Shown: positions 24,158-33,429, numbered from the stretch's first letter. The stretch: DNA of 64,000 bases from Planctomycetaceae bacterium (GCA_013823135.1 PNLP01000017.1:1-64000), one strand, 5' to 3'. Notes: generated by a model from the sequence alone, not told the origin. A program made the numbers and translations.

Positions 24158-25609
24158 TTGACCCGATCCCTCACCGCATTCGCCGTCCTGCTTTGCATTT
24201 CGCAATGCGGGGCCACCGCCGCCGACCCGATCGCGGGCAAGAAGCCGAACATCGTATTCGTGCTAACCGACGACCAGGGGTACGGCGACATCTCGGCACA
24301 CGGCAACCCGGTGCTCAAGACGCCGAACCTTGACCGCGTCCGCGCGGAGGGGATGCGGTTCACCGACTTCCACGTCAGCCCGACGTGCTCGCCGACCCGG
24401 TCCGCACTCCTGACTGGCAGGCACGAGTTCAAGAACGGGATCACGCACACGATCCACGAGCGAGAGCGACTCACCCCGAAAGCGACCACCCTCGCGCAGG
24501 TATTGAAGAGCGCCGGGTACACAACCGGCATCTTCGGCAAGTGGCACCTCGGCGACGAGCCGGACCGCTGGCCCGACAAGCGCGGGTTCGACGAGATGTT
24601 CATCCACGGGGCGGGCGGCATCGGACAATCCTACCCGGGCAGTTGTGGTGACGTGCCCGGCAACTCGTACTTCGACCCGACCATCCTCCACAACGGCACG
24701 TTCGAGAAGACCAAAGGGTACTGCACAGACGTGTTCTTCACCCAGGCGACGAAGTGGGTCGAATCGGTGAAGGGGAAAGACAAGCCATTTTACTGCCAGA
24801 TCACCACGAACGCCCCGCACGGCCCGCTCAACGTTCGCCCCGAAGACGAGGCCCGCTACAAGGATCTGGTCAAGCAGCCGAACGTCGCCAAGTTCTTCGG
24901 CATGATCGCCAACATCGACGACAACGTCGGCAAACTGCTGGGCAAGTTGAAGGAGTGGGGGCTGGAGAAGGACACGCTGGTGATCTTCATGAACGACAAC
25001 GGCGGGACTGCCGGAGTGCCGGTGTTCAACGCCGGGATGCGCGGGTCGAAGGTGACGCCGTGGCTCGGTGGCACCCGGGCGTCGTCGTTCTGGCGCTGGC
25101 CCGGAACCCTCATGCCCGCAGACTGCGACCGGCTCGCGGCCCACATCGATTTCTTCCCGACCCTGGCCGAACTCGCCGGCGCGAAACTGACGGACGAGGT
25201 GACGAAGCAGGTCGAGGGCCGCAGCCTGGTGCCGCTGCTCCAGAACCCGAAGGCCGAGTGGGCCGACCGCACGCTGTTCACGCACGTCGGTCGGTGGCCC
25301 AAGGGCGCGAAGCCTGACGACCACAAGTTCGCCGGGTGCAGCGTCCGCGTGCCGCGCTGGCACCTGGTATCGGCGGGCAAAGGGAAAGCCAAAGGGAACT
25401 GGGAACTCTTCGACCTCACCGCAGATCCGGGCGAGACGACCGACGTGGCGGAGAAGCACCCCGATGTCGTGAAGAAACTCAGCGCCGAGTACGACACGTG
25501 GTGGGCGTCGCTGTCGCCCTATCTGGTGAACGAGGACGCGGTGCCCCCCAAGGAGAACCCGTTCAAGGAACTCTACTGGAAGCAGTTCGGTAAGTCGAAA
25601 AAGGACTGA
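24158..25609 (+). CDS. Secreted arylsulfatase 2
   Basis: A 483-residue exported sulfatase. The leader is residues 1-22. The formylglycine motif CSPTR is at 77-81, with metal-site sequences LTDDQGYGD and FMNDNGGTAG and the conserved GKWHLGDEPDRW. The C-terminal subdomain shows the usual FDLTADPGETTDVAEKHPDV. A TTG start at 24158 is supported by AGAGG seven bases upstream and by the leader beginning there. It differs from its neighbours in a long insertion after GKWHLG (FIHGAGGIGQSYPGSCGDVP) that should shape substrate specificity. It is 18 bases upstream of sulfatase 3. Confidence 0.94.
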   Translation: MTRSLTAFAVLLCISQCGATAADPIAGKKPNIVFVLTDDQGYGDISAHGNPVLKTPNLDRVRAEGMRFTDFHVSPTCSPTRSALLTGRHEFKNGITHTIHERERLTPKATTLAQVLKSAGYTTGIFGKWHLGDEPDRWPDKRGFDEMFIHGAGGIGQSYPGSCGDVPGNSYFDPTILHNGTFEKTKGYCTDVFFTQATKWVESVKGKDKPFYCQITTNAPHGPLNVRPEDEARYKDLVKQPNVAKFFGMIANIDDNVGKLLGKLKEWGLEKDTLVIFMNDNGGTAGVPVFNAGMRGSKVTPWLGGTRASSFWRWPGTLMPADCDRLAAHIDFFPTLAELAGAKLTDEVTKQVEGRSLVPLLQNPKAEWADRTLFTHVGRWPKGAKPDDHKFAGCSVRVPRWHLVSAGKGKAKGNWELFDLTADPGETTDVAEKHPDVVKKLSAEYDTWWASLSPYLVNEDAVPPKENPFKELYWKQFGKSKKD

Positions 25610-25627
25610 CCCGTCCCGGAGAACGCC

Positions 25628-27016
25628 ATGCTCTCTCTTCGCTCGGCTCTCGGCCTCGTGGCCGCACTGGCACTTGCCGCCCCGGCCACCGCGGCCGAGC
25701 GTCCCAACGTGGTGGTGTTCCTGATCGACGACCTCGGGTGGACCGACCCGGGGTGCTACGGGAACACGTTCCACGAGACCCCGCACATCGACCGTCTGGC
25801 GAAGGACAGCGTGCGGTTCACCAACGGGTATTCCGCGTGCACCGTCTGCTCGCCGACGCGGGCCGCGCTGCTCACCGGCCAGTACCCGGCCCGGCTCCAC
25901 GTAACCGACTGGATCGCCGGTCACAAGCGGCCGTTTGCAAAACTGAAGGTTCCCGACTGGACGATGCATCTGCCGCTCGAAACGCACTCGTTGGCGGAGG
26001 CGTTCAAGGCAGCCGGGTACGCCACCGCGAGCGTCGGCAAGTGGCACCTCGGCGGTGCGGACTACTACCCCGAGAAGCACGGCTTCGACCTCAACGTCGG
26101 CGGCACCAACGTGGGCAGCCCACCGGGGTACTTCTCCCCGGAGAAGGTCCCGACGCTCCCGGCGGGAAAGGCCGGCGAGTTCCTCCCCGACCGTCTGACC
26201 GCCGAGGCGATCAAGTTCATCACCACAAACAAAGAGAAGCCGTTCTTCCTCTACTTCCCGCACTACGCGGTCCACACCCCGCTCGGCGGGAAGCCCGAGG
26301 TGATCGCGAAGTACACGAAGAAGGCTGAGGCTCTGGGCGCCAAGAAGAACGCCACCTACGCCGCGCTGTTCGAGGGCGTGGACGACAGCGTCGGAGCGGT
26401 GCGGAAGGCACTCGCGGACCTCAAACTCGACCAGAACACCATCGTGGTCTTCACCTCCGACAACGGCGGCCTTTTACCGATCACCGCGAACCCGCCGTAC
26501 CGGGCCGGTAAGGGGTCGGCCTACGAGGGCGGGGTGCGCGTTCCGTGGATCGTTCACTGGCCGGGCGTCACCAAACCGGGCAGCACGTCCGATACGCCGA
26601 TCATCACCTGTGACCTGTACCCGACGCTGGTCGAGGCGTGTGGGTTGAAGGTTCCCGCGACGCACACGGTGGACGGGGTGAGCATGGTGTCGGTGCTGAA
26701 AGGCGGCACGGCACCCGACCGCGACGCTCTGTACTGGCACTACCCGCACTACCACCCGGGCGGGGCGACGCCGTACACTGCGGCCCGGTTCGGTGATTGG
26801 CGGATCGTTGAGTTCTTCGAGACGGGCAAGGTCGAACTTTACAACCTGAATGATGACGTCGGGGAGAAGACGGACCTGGCCGCAAAGGAACCGGAACTCG
26901 CCGCAAAGCTCCACGCGAAATTGAAGGGGTGGCGGGAATCCGTCGGCGCACAACTGCCGACGCCGAACCCGGACCACAACCCGGAAAAGGACAAGCCCGC
27001 GCCCAAGAAGAAGTGA
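25628..27016 (+). CDS. Secreted arylsulfatase 3
   Basis: A 462-residue exported sulfatase. The leader ends near TAA at residue 23. The formylglycine Cys is 74 in CSPTR. Metal-site sequences are LIDDLGWTDPGCYG and FTSDNGGLLP, and SVGKWHLGG follows. This resembles the N-acetylglucosamine-6- or iduronate-sulfatase-like branch (the opening DDLGWTDPGCYGNTFHETP is typical). The C-terminus is a Lys/Pro-rich tail (HNPEKDKPAPKKK). It follows sulfatase 2 by 18 bases, so the two are almost certainly in one operon. Confidence 0.94.
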   Translation: MLSLRSALGLVAALALAAPATAAERPNVVVFLIDDLGWTDPGCYGNTFHETPHIDRLAKDSVRFTNGYSACTVCSPTRAALLTGQYPARLHVTDWIAGHKRPFAKLKVPDWTMHLPLETHSLAEAFKAAGYATASVGKWHLGGADYYPEKHGFDLNVGGTNVGSPPGYFSPEKVPTLPAGKAGEFLPDRLTAEAIKFITTNKEKPFFLYFPHYAVHTPLGGKPEVIAKYTKKAEALGAKKNATYAALFEGVDDSVGAVRKALADLKLDQNTIVVFTSDNGGLLPITANPPYRAGKGSAYEGGVRVPWIVHWPGVTKPGSTSDTPIITCDLYPTLVEACGLKVPATHTVDGVSMVSVLKGGTAPDRDALYWHYPHYHPGGATPYTAARFGDWRIVEFFETGKVELYNLNDDVGEKTDLAAKEPELAAKLHAKLKGWRESVGAQLPTPNPDHNPEKDKPAPKKK

Positions 27017-27058
27017 CCTTCGCCCCGAACTCTCGTTCCCCAAGGACCCGGTACCGCC

Positions 27059-27172
27059 ATGCCCGTCTCTCCCTCGCGCCGCCTCGTGCTCACCTGTGCG
27101 ACCAAGCTCATGGCCGACGCCCGCGAGGACCACCGGGACTGGCCGCTCCGCGACGCCAAGAAGAAGAACTGA
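27059..27172 (+). CDS. 37-codon ORF between sulfatases 3 and 4, possible deletion remnant
   Basis: A short frame beginning MPVSPSRRLVLTCATKLMAD and ending DWPLRDAKKKN. It sits in the 180-base gap between sulfatases 3 and 4 on the same strand. It has a positively charged, weakly hydrophobic start, and the ending resembles the Lys-rich tails of nearby sulfatases. It could be a gene reduced by internal deletion or may not be translated at all. Upstream bases show no strong ribosome site. Confidence 0.3.
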   Translation: MPVSPSRRLVLTCATKLMADAREDHRDWPLRDAKKKN

Positions 27173-27196
27173 CCGCCACACACCACGGAGCCCCCC

Positions 27197-28606
27197 ATGC
27201 CCCGGTTGATCTTCGCGCTCGTCGTCCTGCTCTCGGCGAGTCACGCCCCGCTGGTGTCGGCCGCAGACAAACCCAACATCCTGCTCATTGTCGGCGACGA
27301 CATGGGCTACAGCGACGTGGGCTTTCACAACTGCAAGGACATCCCTACGCCGAGCCTGGACGCGCTCGCGGCGGCGGGGGTTCGTTTCACGAGCGGCTAC
27401 GTCAGCGGGCCGTATTGCTCGCCTACACGCGCGGGGCTGCTAACGGGGCGCTATCAGACGCGGTTCGGGCATGAATTCAATACCGGCGGAGCGGGCGGCG
27501 GTCTGCCGGTTACGGAGTCGACCCTCGCGGATCACCTCAAGATCGGTGGGTACACCACCGGTCTCGTGGGCAAGTGGCACCTCGGAGACCGACCGGTCAT
27601 GCACCCGCAAAAGCGCGGGTTCGACGACTTCTTCGGCTTCCTCGCCGGCGCGCACAGCTACACCGCCCCGGGCGGAATCCTGCGGGGCACGGAGCCCGTG
27701 AAGAAGATCGGCTACGCGACCGACGAGTTCGGCCGCGAGGCCTGCGCGTTCATCGAGAAGAACAAGAAGCAGCCCTGGTTCCTCTACCTCGCGTTCAACG
27801 CCGTACACACCCCGATGCAGGCGACCGACGACCGGCTCGCGAAGTTCGCCACCATCGCCGACAAGCAGCGCCGCACCTACTGCGCGATGATGCTCGCGCT
27901 CGACGAGGCGGTGGGCAAAGTCCGCGACAAGCTGACGGAAACGGGACAGGCCGAGAACACGCTGATCGCCTTCATCAGCGACAACGGCGGCCCGACGATG
28001 GCAGGCGTCACGGTGAACGGCTCGCGCAACGACCCGCTGCGGGGCAGCAAACGCACCACGCTCGAAGGCGGTATCCGAGTCCCTTTTGTTCTCGCCTGGC
28101 CGGGGCACATCAAGCCCGGGGTCTACGATCACCCCGTGATCCAACTCGACCTCCATGCCACGGCGCTCGCGGCGGCAAAGGTGGAAGCGAAGCCGGAGTG
28201 GAAACTCGAAGGCGTGAACCTGCTTCCGTTCATCTCCGGAGAGAAGACCGGCGCGCCACACGACGCCCTGTATTGGCGGTTCGGCACGCAGATGGCCATT
28301 CGCTGCGGCGACTGGAAACTTGTCCGCTACGACAAAGTTGCCGATGGTGGTAATGGCAAGAGCAAGGCCGTGGACGCCGCCGCGATCGTGACCGAGACAA
28401 AGCTCTACAACCTTGCCAAGGATATCCACGAGGACAAGGATCTCGCGAAGGAGATGCCGGAGAAAGTGAAGGAACTTCAGGCGATGTGGGACGCCTGGAA
28501 CAAGCAAAACATTGCTCCCGGTGGTAAGGACGACGGCCGCGACAACGATGGCAACGAACCCGGCGTTCCCCCGGCCAAGAAGCAAAACAAGGAGCAGGAC
28601 AAATGA
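27197..28606 (+). CDS. Secreted arylsulfatase 4
   Basis: A 469-residue exported sulfatase. The signal peptide is 1-22. The formylglycine motif is CSPTR with Cys 74 (GPYCSPTRAGLLTGRYQTRF, the N-acetylgalactosamine- or arylsulfatase B-like opening). LIVGDDMGYSD and FISDNGGPT supply metal ligands, and GKWHLGDR is present. The C-terminal Asn/Lys/Asp-rich tail (GKDDGRDNDGNEPGV) is unusually hydrophilic. Its stop overlaps the start of sulfatase 5 by ATGA, implying translational coupling. Confidence 0.95.
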   Translation: MPRLIFALVVLLSASHAPLVSAADKPNILLIVGDDMGYSDVGFHNCKDIPTPSLDALAAAGVRFTSGYVSGPYCSPTRAGLLTGRYQTRFGHEFNTGGAGGGLPVTESTLADHLKIGGYTTGLVGKWHLGDRPVMHPQKRGFDDFFGFLAGAHSYTAPGGILRGTEPVKKIGYATDEFGREACAFIEKNKKQPWFLYLAFNAVHTPMQATDDRLAKFATIADKQRRTYCAMMLALDEAVGKVRDKLTETGQAENTLIAFISDNGGPTMAGVTVNGSRNDPLRGSKRTTLEGGIRVPFVLAWPGHIKPGVYDHPVIQLDLHATALAAAKVEAKPEWKLEGVNLLPFISGEKTGAPHDALYWRFGTQMAIRCGDWKLVRYDKVADGGNGKSKAVDAAAIVTETKLYNLAKDIHEDKDLAKEMPEKVKELQAMWDAWNKQNIAPGGKDDGRDNDGNEPGVPPAKKQNKEQDK

Positions 28607-30093
28607 CCACGACAGCAAACCATACATTCGCGTTGTTGGCCGCCGTGCTCCTGGGGCAGCCCGGTTCTCTTTGGGCCGCAGACGAGGCGAAGAAGGCACC
28701 CAACATCGTGCTCATCTACGCAGACGACATCGGCTACGGCGACCTGAGTTGCTACGGCGCAACGAAGGTGAAGACCCCGAACTGCGACAAGCTCGCGGCC
28801 AGTGGCATCCGGTTCACCGACGGGCACAGCGTGGCGTCGGTGTGTACTCCTTCGCGCTACTCGCTGATGACCGGCGAGTACGCGTTCCGGAAGAAGGGCA
28901 CCGGGATCGCCTCGGGCCTGGAAGGGCTACTCATCGATCCGGACCGAACGACCCTGCCCTCGGTGCTCCAGAAGGCGGGCTACCGCACCGGGGTGGTGGG
29001 CAAGTGGCACCTGGGGCTCGGAGCAACGCCGACCAACTACAACGAGGCGCTCAAGCCAGGGCCGCGCGAGGTCGGGTTCGACTACGCCTGGATCCTGCCC
29101 GCGACCGGGGACCGGGTGCCGTGCGTGTGGGTCGAGAACGACCGCGTGGTGAACCTCGACCCGAAGGACCCAATCACGCTCGACTACTCCGTGAAGCGCG
29201 GCGACAAGGAGTCGTTCGTGAACGGCGTCCCGCGGATCGGCGGGCAGACCGGCGGGAAGGCGGCGCTGTGGAAGGACGACGAGATGTCGTTCGTGATCGC
29301 CGAGAAGAGCTGCGAGTTCATCGAGAAGGGCAAGGACAAGCCGTTCTTCCTGTTCATGAGCACCCACAACATCCACGTGCCCCGCGTACCGAACGCGAAG
29401 TTCAAGGGCAAGAGCGACTGCGGGGTCCGCGGGGACGCCATCGTCGAGTTCGACTGGATGGTGGGGCAGGTGCTCGACAAGCTCGACAAACTCGGACTGG
29501 CGGAGAACACGCTGGTTCTGCTGACGAGCGACAACGGAGGAGTCAACGACGACAACGGGCCGGACAAGGTGAACGGGATCGGCGACCCGGACGCCACCAA
29601 CGGCCACAAGCCCAACGGCGCGCTCCGCGGCACAAAGGGGACCGTGTTCGAGGGCGGCACCCGTGTGCCGTTCATCGTCCGCTGGCCGGCGAAGGTGAAA
29701 CCCGGCACGTCGGACGCGCTGATGAGCCAGATGGACCTCCTCGCGAGCTTCGCCGCGTTCACCGGTCAGACCGTTCCGAAGGGACAGGCGCCGGACAGCG
29801 AGAACCACCTCGACGCCTTGCTCGGGATGAAGAAGACGGGCCGCGAGTACCTTGTCGAGCAGTCGAACAACGGTGCGCCGTTCGGGTTCCGCCACGGCAC
29901 CTGGAAGCTGGTCCCCGGCGGGCCGAAGGCCAAGGAAGCCGGTCCAGCACTGTTCGACCTCGCAGCCGACGTGAGCGAAACGAAGAACCTCGCCGCCGCA
30001 CACGCCGACCGCGTGGCCGCGATGCGGACCAAACTGGCGGAGATCACCGGGCAACCGCTGCCGAAGAAGGACAAGAAACCGGAGGGCGAGTGA
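28603..30093 (+). CDS. Secreted arylsulfatase 5
   Basis: A 496-residue exported sulfatase. The leader is 1-25. The formylglycine motif is CTPSR with Cys 81 (the second variant, CxPSR). IYADDIGYGDLSCYG and LTSDNGGVND give metal ligands, and GKWHLGLGATPTN follows. A long insertion after residue 140 (GDRVPCVWVENDRVVNLDPK) is typical of arylsulfatase A-like members. Its ATG overlaps the stop of sulfatase 4, and its own TGA overlaps the ATG of sulfatase 6, so three sulfatases are translated as a chain. Confidence 0.95.
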   Translation: MTTTANHTFALLAAVLLGQPGSLWAADEAKKAPNIVLIYADDIGYGDLSCYGATKVKTPNCDKLAASGIRFTDGHSVASVCTPSRYSLMTGEYAFRKKGTGIASGLEGLLIDPDRTTLPSVLQKAGYRTGVVGKWHLGLGATPTNYNEALKPGPREVGFDYAWILPATGDRVPCVWVENDRVVNLDPKDPITLDYSVKRGDKESFVNGVPRIGGQTGGKAALWKDDEMSFVIAEKSCEFIEKGKDKPFFLFMSTHNIHVPRVPNAKFKGKSDCGVRGDAIVEFDWMVGQVLDKLDKLGLAENTLVLLTSDNGGVNDDNGPDKVNGIGDPDATNGHKPNGALRGTKGTVFEGGTRVPFIVRWPAKVKPGTSDALMSQMDLLASFAAFTGQTVPKGQAPDSENHLDALLGMKKTGREYLVEQSNNGAPFGFRHGTWKLVPGGPKAKEAGPALFDLAADVSETKNLAAAHADRVAAMRTKLAEITGQPLPKKDKKPEGE

Positions 30094-32021
30094 TGCCTGG
30101 TCCGTTGCTCACGCCGCGAGCAGCAATGCTCGCACTGTTTGGTTTGGTGCTCCTGGGTGGCGTTGCCCCGGCGGCCGAACCGGCCAGGAAGCCGAACGTC
30201 GTGTTCATCCTGGCGGACGACCTCGGCTGGGCGGACCTCACGCCCTACGGCAGCACCTTCCACGACACGCCCAACCTGCAGCGGCTCGCCGACCGGTCGG
30301 TGCGGTTCACCAACTACTACGCGGCCAGCCCGCTGTGCTCGCCGACGCGGTCGAGCATCCTCACCGGCCTTTACCCGGCTCGCACGGGCATCACCGCGCC
30401 GGTCTGCCACCTGCCCACGATCCAGCTCGAGAAGCGGCTCGTCGCCGGGTCGCCGAAGTCCCGCGTGCTCCAGGCCGACAGCCTCACCCGGCTCAAGGGC
30501 GAGTACGTCACGCTCGCGGAGGTGTTCAAGGAGTCGGGGTACGCGACCGCCCACTTCGGCAAGTGGCACCTCGGGCACGGGGACGGGTACGAGCCGAAGG
30601 ACCAGGGTTTCGACGCAGACATCCCTCACACGCCGAAAGCCCCCGGGCCGGGCGGCGGGTACTTCGCCCCGTGGAAGTTCATCACAGACCCGCAGTTCAA
30701 GGGCAAACCGGGCGAACACATTGACGAGTGGATGGCCGGGGAGGCCGCGAAGTTCATCGCCGCCCAGAAGGGCAAACCGTTCTTCCTGAACTTCTGGCTG
30801 TACTCGGTCCACAGCCCGTGGAACGGGGATCCGAAGCTGATCGAGCAGTTCAAGAAAACCACCGACCCGAAAGCCGCCCAGCGGAACCCGGTCTACGCCG
30901 CGATGCTCAAGAACATGGACAACACGGTCGGCAAACTGCTCGACTCGCTCGACGCGGCGAAGGTGGCCGACGACACCATTATTGTGTTCACCTCGGACAA
31001 CGGCGGTTGGGCGTACCCGCCGAAGGCGACCGACCCGAAGGGCTACGAAGACGTCCCGGCGACGAGCAACGCGCCGCTGCGGAGCGGGAAGGCGTCGAAC
31101 TACGAGGGCGGGACGCGGGTGCCGTGCCTGGTCGCGTGGCCCGGTAAGGCGAAGGCGGGGACGAGCGACGCGCTGTTCAGCAGCGTGGACTGGTTCCCCA
31201 CGCTGCTTGCGATGACCGGCGTCAAACCCAAGTCGATGCCAAAGGTGGACGGCGTTGACCAGACGTCCGCGATCCTGGGACAGAAGCCCGTCCGCGACAC
31301 GGTGTACGTCCACTTTCCGCACGGCAGCGAGACGCAGGAGGTTGGGATTCCCGGGTTCTGGCCGGCGACCTGGGTCCGCAAGGGCGACTGGAAACTGATC
31401 CGGTTCTACGCCAAGAACGACAACGGCACCGACAGCCTGGAACTCTACAACCTGAAAGATGACATCGGTGAAACGAAGAACCTCGCTGCCGAGAACCCCG
31501 CGCTGGTGAAGGAACTCGCGGCGTTGATCAACGCGTTCCTGAAAGACACCGAGGCGGTCGTCCCGAAGGCAAACCCCGGGCTCGGCAAGCAACCGGCGGC
31601 CGGGGGCGCGGGCGTCTGGACGCCGGGCAAGGACGCGGCCGTCGCCACGAAGGACGGGGTTCTCGTGATCACGTCCACCGGCGGGGACCCGTTCATCGTC
31701 ACCCGCGACCTGCCGGCCGGGACCGGGCCGTACACGGTCGAGTTCAAGATGAAGTCGGGGAGTCGCGGCACCGGTCAAATCATGTGGACGACCGCTGACG
31801 ACAAGGGCTTCCACCGCGACCGGTCCGCGACGTTCGAGCCGAAGCACGACGGCGAGTGGCACGACTACGCGGTCAAGCTACCAACTGAGAAGGCGCTGAC
31901 GGGGCTCCGGCTCGACCCCGCCACGGCCGCCGGTGAAATCCGCCTCGAGGCAATCAAGTTGAAGGACAAGGACGGCAAGGCGATCCAATCCTGGCCCAAC
32001 CCGCCCGCGGAAAAGAAGTAA
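30093..32021 (+). CDS. Secreted arylsulfatase 6 with extra C-terminal beta domain
   Basis: A 642-residue exported sulfatase, the longest in the block. The leader is 1-28. The formylglycine motif CSPTR has Cys 82. LADDLGWADLTPYG and FTSDNGGWAYPP supply metal ligands, and GKWHLGHGDGYEPKD follows. After the usual sulfatase end (LYNLKDDIGETKNLAAENP, about residue 460) comes a Gly/Pro-rich linker, then a beta-rich domain of about 120 residues (VLVITSTGGDPFIVT, TVEFKMKSGSRGTGQIMW, HDYAVKLPTEK). This looks like a carbohydrate-binding module appended to the enzyme. The start ATG overlaps the stop of sulfatase 5 (TGATG) after GGAGGGCGAG. Confidence 0.94.
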   Translation: MPGPLLTPRAAMLALFGLVLLGGVAPAAEPARKPNVVFILADDLGWADLTPYGSTFHDTPNLQRLADRSVRFTNYYAASPLCSPTRSSILTGLYPARTGITAPVCHLPTIQLEKRLVAGSPKSRVLQADSLTRLKGEYVTLAEVFKESGYATAHFGKWHLGHGDGYEPKDQGFDADIPHTPKAPGPGGGYFAPWKFITDPQFKGKPGEHIDEWMAGEAAKFIAAQKGKPFFLNFWLYSVHSPWNGDPKLIEQFKKTTDPKAAQRNPVYAAMLKNMDNTVGKLLDSLDAAKVADDTIIVFTSDNGGWAYPPKATDPKGYEDVPATSNAPLRSGKASNYEGGTRVPCLVAWPGKAKAGTSDALFSSVDWFPTLLAMTGVKPKSMPKVDGVDQTSAILGQKPVRDTVYVHFPHGSETQEVGIPGFWPATWVRKGDWKLIRFYAKNDNGTDSLELYNLKDDIGETKNLAAENPALVKELAALINAFLKDTEAVVPKANPGLGKQPAAGGAGVWTPGKDAAVATKDGVLVITSTGGDPFIVTRDLPAGTGPYTVEFKMKSGSRGTGQIMWTTADDKGFHRDRSATFEPKHDGEWHDYAVKLPTEKALTGLRLDPATAAGEIRLEAIKLKDKDGKAIQSWPNPPAEKK

Positions 32022-32053
32022 CCGCGGCTGGACACACACGGAGCAAGCTCACC

Positions 32054-32968
32054 ATGACCTCGAAACTGATTTCCCTCGGTCTCGCCTTCGTCGTCGCGTG
32101 GCCCGCCCACGGCCAGGCGCCGAAGGGGACTGCCAAACTCACCGACGCGAAGGTCGTCACGGCCGACCACGTCTACAAGAAGACGGCCGAGGGGGAGTTG
32201 ACGCTGCACGGGTTCTTCCCGGCGGACTGGAAGGCGACCGACAAGCGGCCGGTGATCGTGTTCTTCTTCGGCGGCGGGTGGAAGAGCGGTGCGTTCACCC
32301 AGTTCGTGCCCCAAGCCGAATACTTCGCCAGCCGCGGGATCGTCGCCCTCTCCGCGGACTACCGGATCGAGTCGAAGCACAAGACGAAGCCCGACGCCGC
32401 GGTCGAGGACGCGAAGAGCGCGATCCGCTGGGTGCGGGCGAACGCGGCCAAACTCGGCGTCGACCCGGACAAGGTGATCGGATCGGGCGGGTCCGCGGGT
32501 GGGCACCTCGCGGCCGCGACCGCGCTCGTCGAAAAGTTCGACGCTGCCGACGACCCCAAGGTGTCGTGCAAGCCGAACGCGCTGGTGCTGTTCAACCCGG
32601 TCCTCAACCTCACGGGGGCCAAGATCACCGGCCGCGACGGTTCGATCATCGCGGAGGCGATCTCGCCCACGCTGTTCCTCAAGAAGGACGCGCCGCCGTG
32701 TGCCATCTTCTTCGGTACGGACGACAAGTTTCTCGAGATGGGTAAGGAGTACGTCGCGAAATGCAAGGAACTCGGCGTGAAGGCCGAACTGTACACCGCC
32801 GCGGAGCAACCGCACGGGTTCTTCAACCGGGACCCGTGGCGGGGCGTCACGACCCGCAAGGCCGACGAGTTCCTGACGGGGCTGGGGTACCTGAAGGGCG
32901 AGCCGTCACTGAAGCTGCCCGAGAAGGCTCCCGAACTGAAGAACGAGACGGTCACCGTCAAGCCCTGA
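32054..32968 (+). CDS. Secreted alpha/beta hydrolase, carbohydrate-esterase-like
   Basis: A 304-residue exported esterase with a leader at 1-21. It has the HGFF and GGGWKSG oxyanion region, the nucleophile GSGGSAGGH near residue 148-156, and a late catalytic His in EQPHGFFNRDPW, the arrangement seen in acetyl- and feruloyl-esterase-like proteins (BD-FAE group). LSADYRI is also typical. It ends the sulfatase block, 32 bases after sulfatase 6, and could remove acyl groups from the same substrate. The specific ester is not predictable. Confidence 0.88.
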   Translation: MTSKLISLGLAFVVAWPAHGQAPKGTAKLTDAKVVTADHVYKKTAEGELTLHGFFPADWKATDKRPVIVFFFGGGWKSGAFTQFVPQAEYFASRGIVALSADYRIESKHKTKPDAAVEDAKSAIRWVRANAAKLGVDPDKVIGSGGSAGGHLAAATALVEKFDAADDPKVSCKPNALVLFNPVLNLTGAKITGRDGSIIAEAISPTLFLKKDAPPCAIFFGTDDKFLEMGKEYVAKCKELGVKAELYTAAEQPHGFFNRDPWRGVTTRKADEFLTGLGYLKGEPSLKLPEKAPELKNETVTVKP

Positions 32969-33020
32969 ACCGCCCCGCCCGCCGCGACTCACCGGGGTCG
33001 CGGCCGGGTGCCCGTGGGCG

Positions 33021-33197
33021 TCACTTCTTCTTGACCGGCCCGCCTCCGTTGGGGCTGAGCCGCTTCCAGCAGTCCGGCCCGTCTTTCTCGATCTCCGCGG
33101 TCAACACCTTCAGTCGTTTGGTCATCGCGGTGAGTCGCTCCGTTTCCTTGTCGCTCAAGTCGGGTGCCTCCTTCGGATCCGTTTTCAGCTTGAAGCA
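33021..33197 (-). pseudogene. Truncated sulfatase remnant (3' end only)
   Basis: On the minus strand this stretch reads FKLKTDPKEAPDLSDKETE, then RLTAMTKRLKVLTAEIEKDG and PDCWKRLSPNGGG before a Lys-rich end and a TGA at 33021-33023. This is the typical C-terminal tail of a secreted sulfatase (compare the YNLATDPAQKTNL region of the intact copies). There is no start codon or catalytic part. The homology stops exactly at 33197, where the outer arm of a 153-base palindrome begins, so the upstream part was lost or replaced together with that repeat. The strand is opposite to the six intact sulfatases. Confidence 0.75.
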
Positions 33198-33349
33198 GGG
33201 CTACGCAGAGGTTGAAGTTTGGTAGGGTGGGTCGCGACCGGCTTTGCGGTCGAGCCCCACCATCACCTGGGGAAATGGTGGGGCTCGTCGCGAATCACGA
33301 CTCGACCCACCCTACCAAAACCACCCAAGCTCACTCGCTGCGTAGCCCT
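33197..33349. repeat. Long palindrome with 12-base perfect outer arms
   Basis: The outer arms AGGGCTACGCAG (33197-33208) and its exact complement (33338-33349) enclose a long imperfect hairpin. Inner arms share TTTGGTAGGGTGGGTCG and GAGCCCCACCAT with their complements around a small CACCTGGGGAA loop. This is longer than the other palindromes of the window and is not one of their families. One end coincides with the break in the sulfatase remnant, suggesting the repeat took part in the rearrangement. No gene is inside. Confidence 0.85.
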
Positions 33350-33429
33350 AGATTTCTCCCGTTTTGCACTTTTCACCCGGACGCTTCCCCGCTACAAGCC
33401 CCGCGAACTTCGCACCCCAAGGGATCGTC

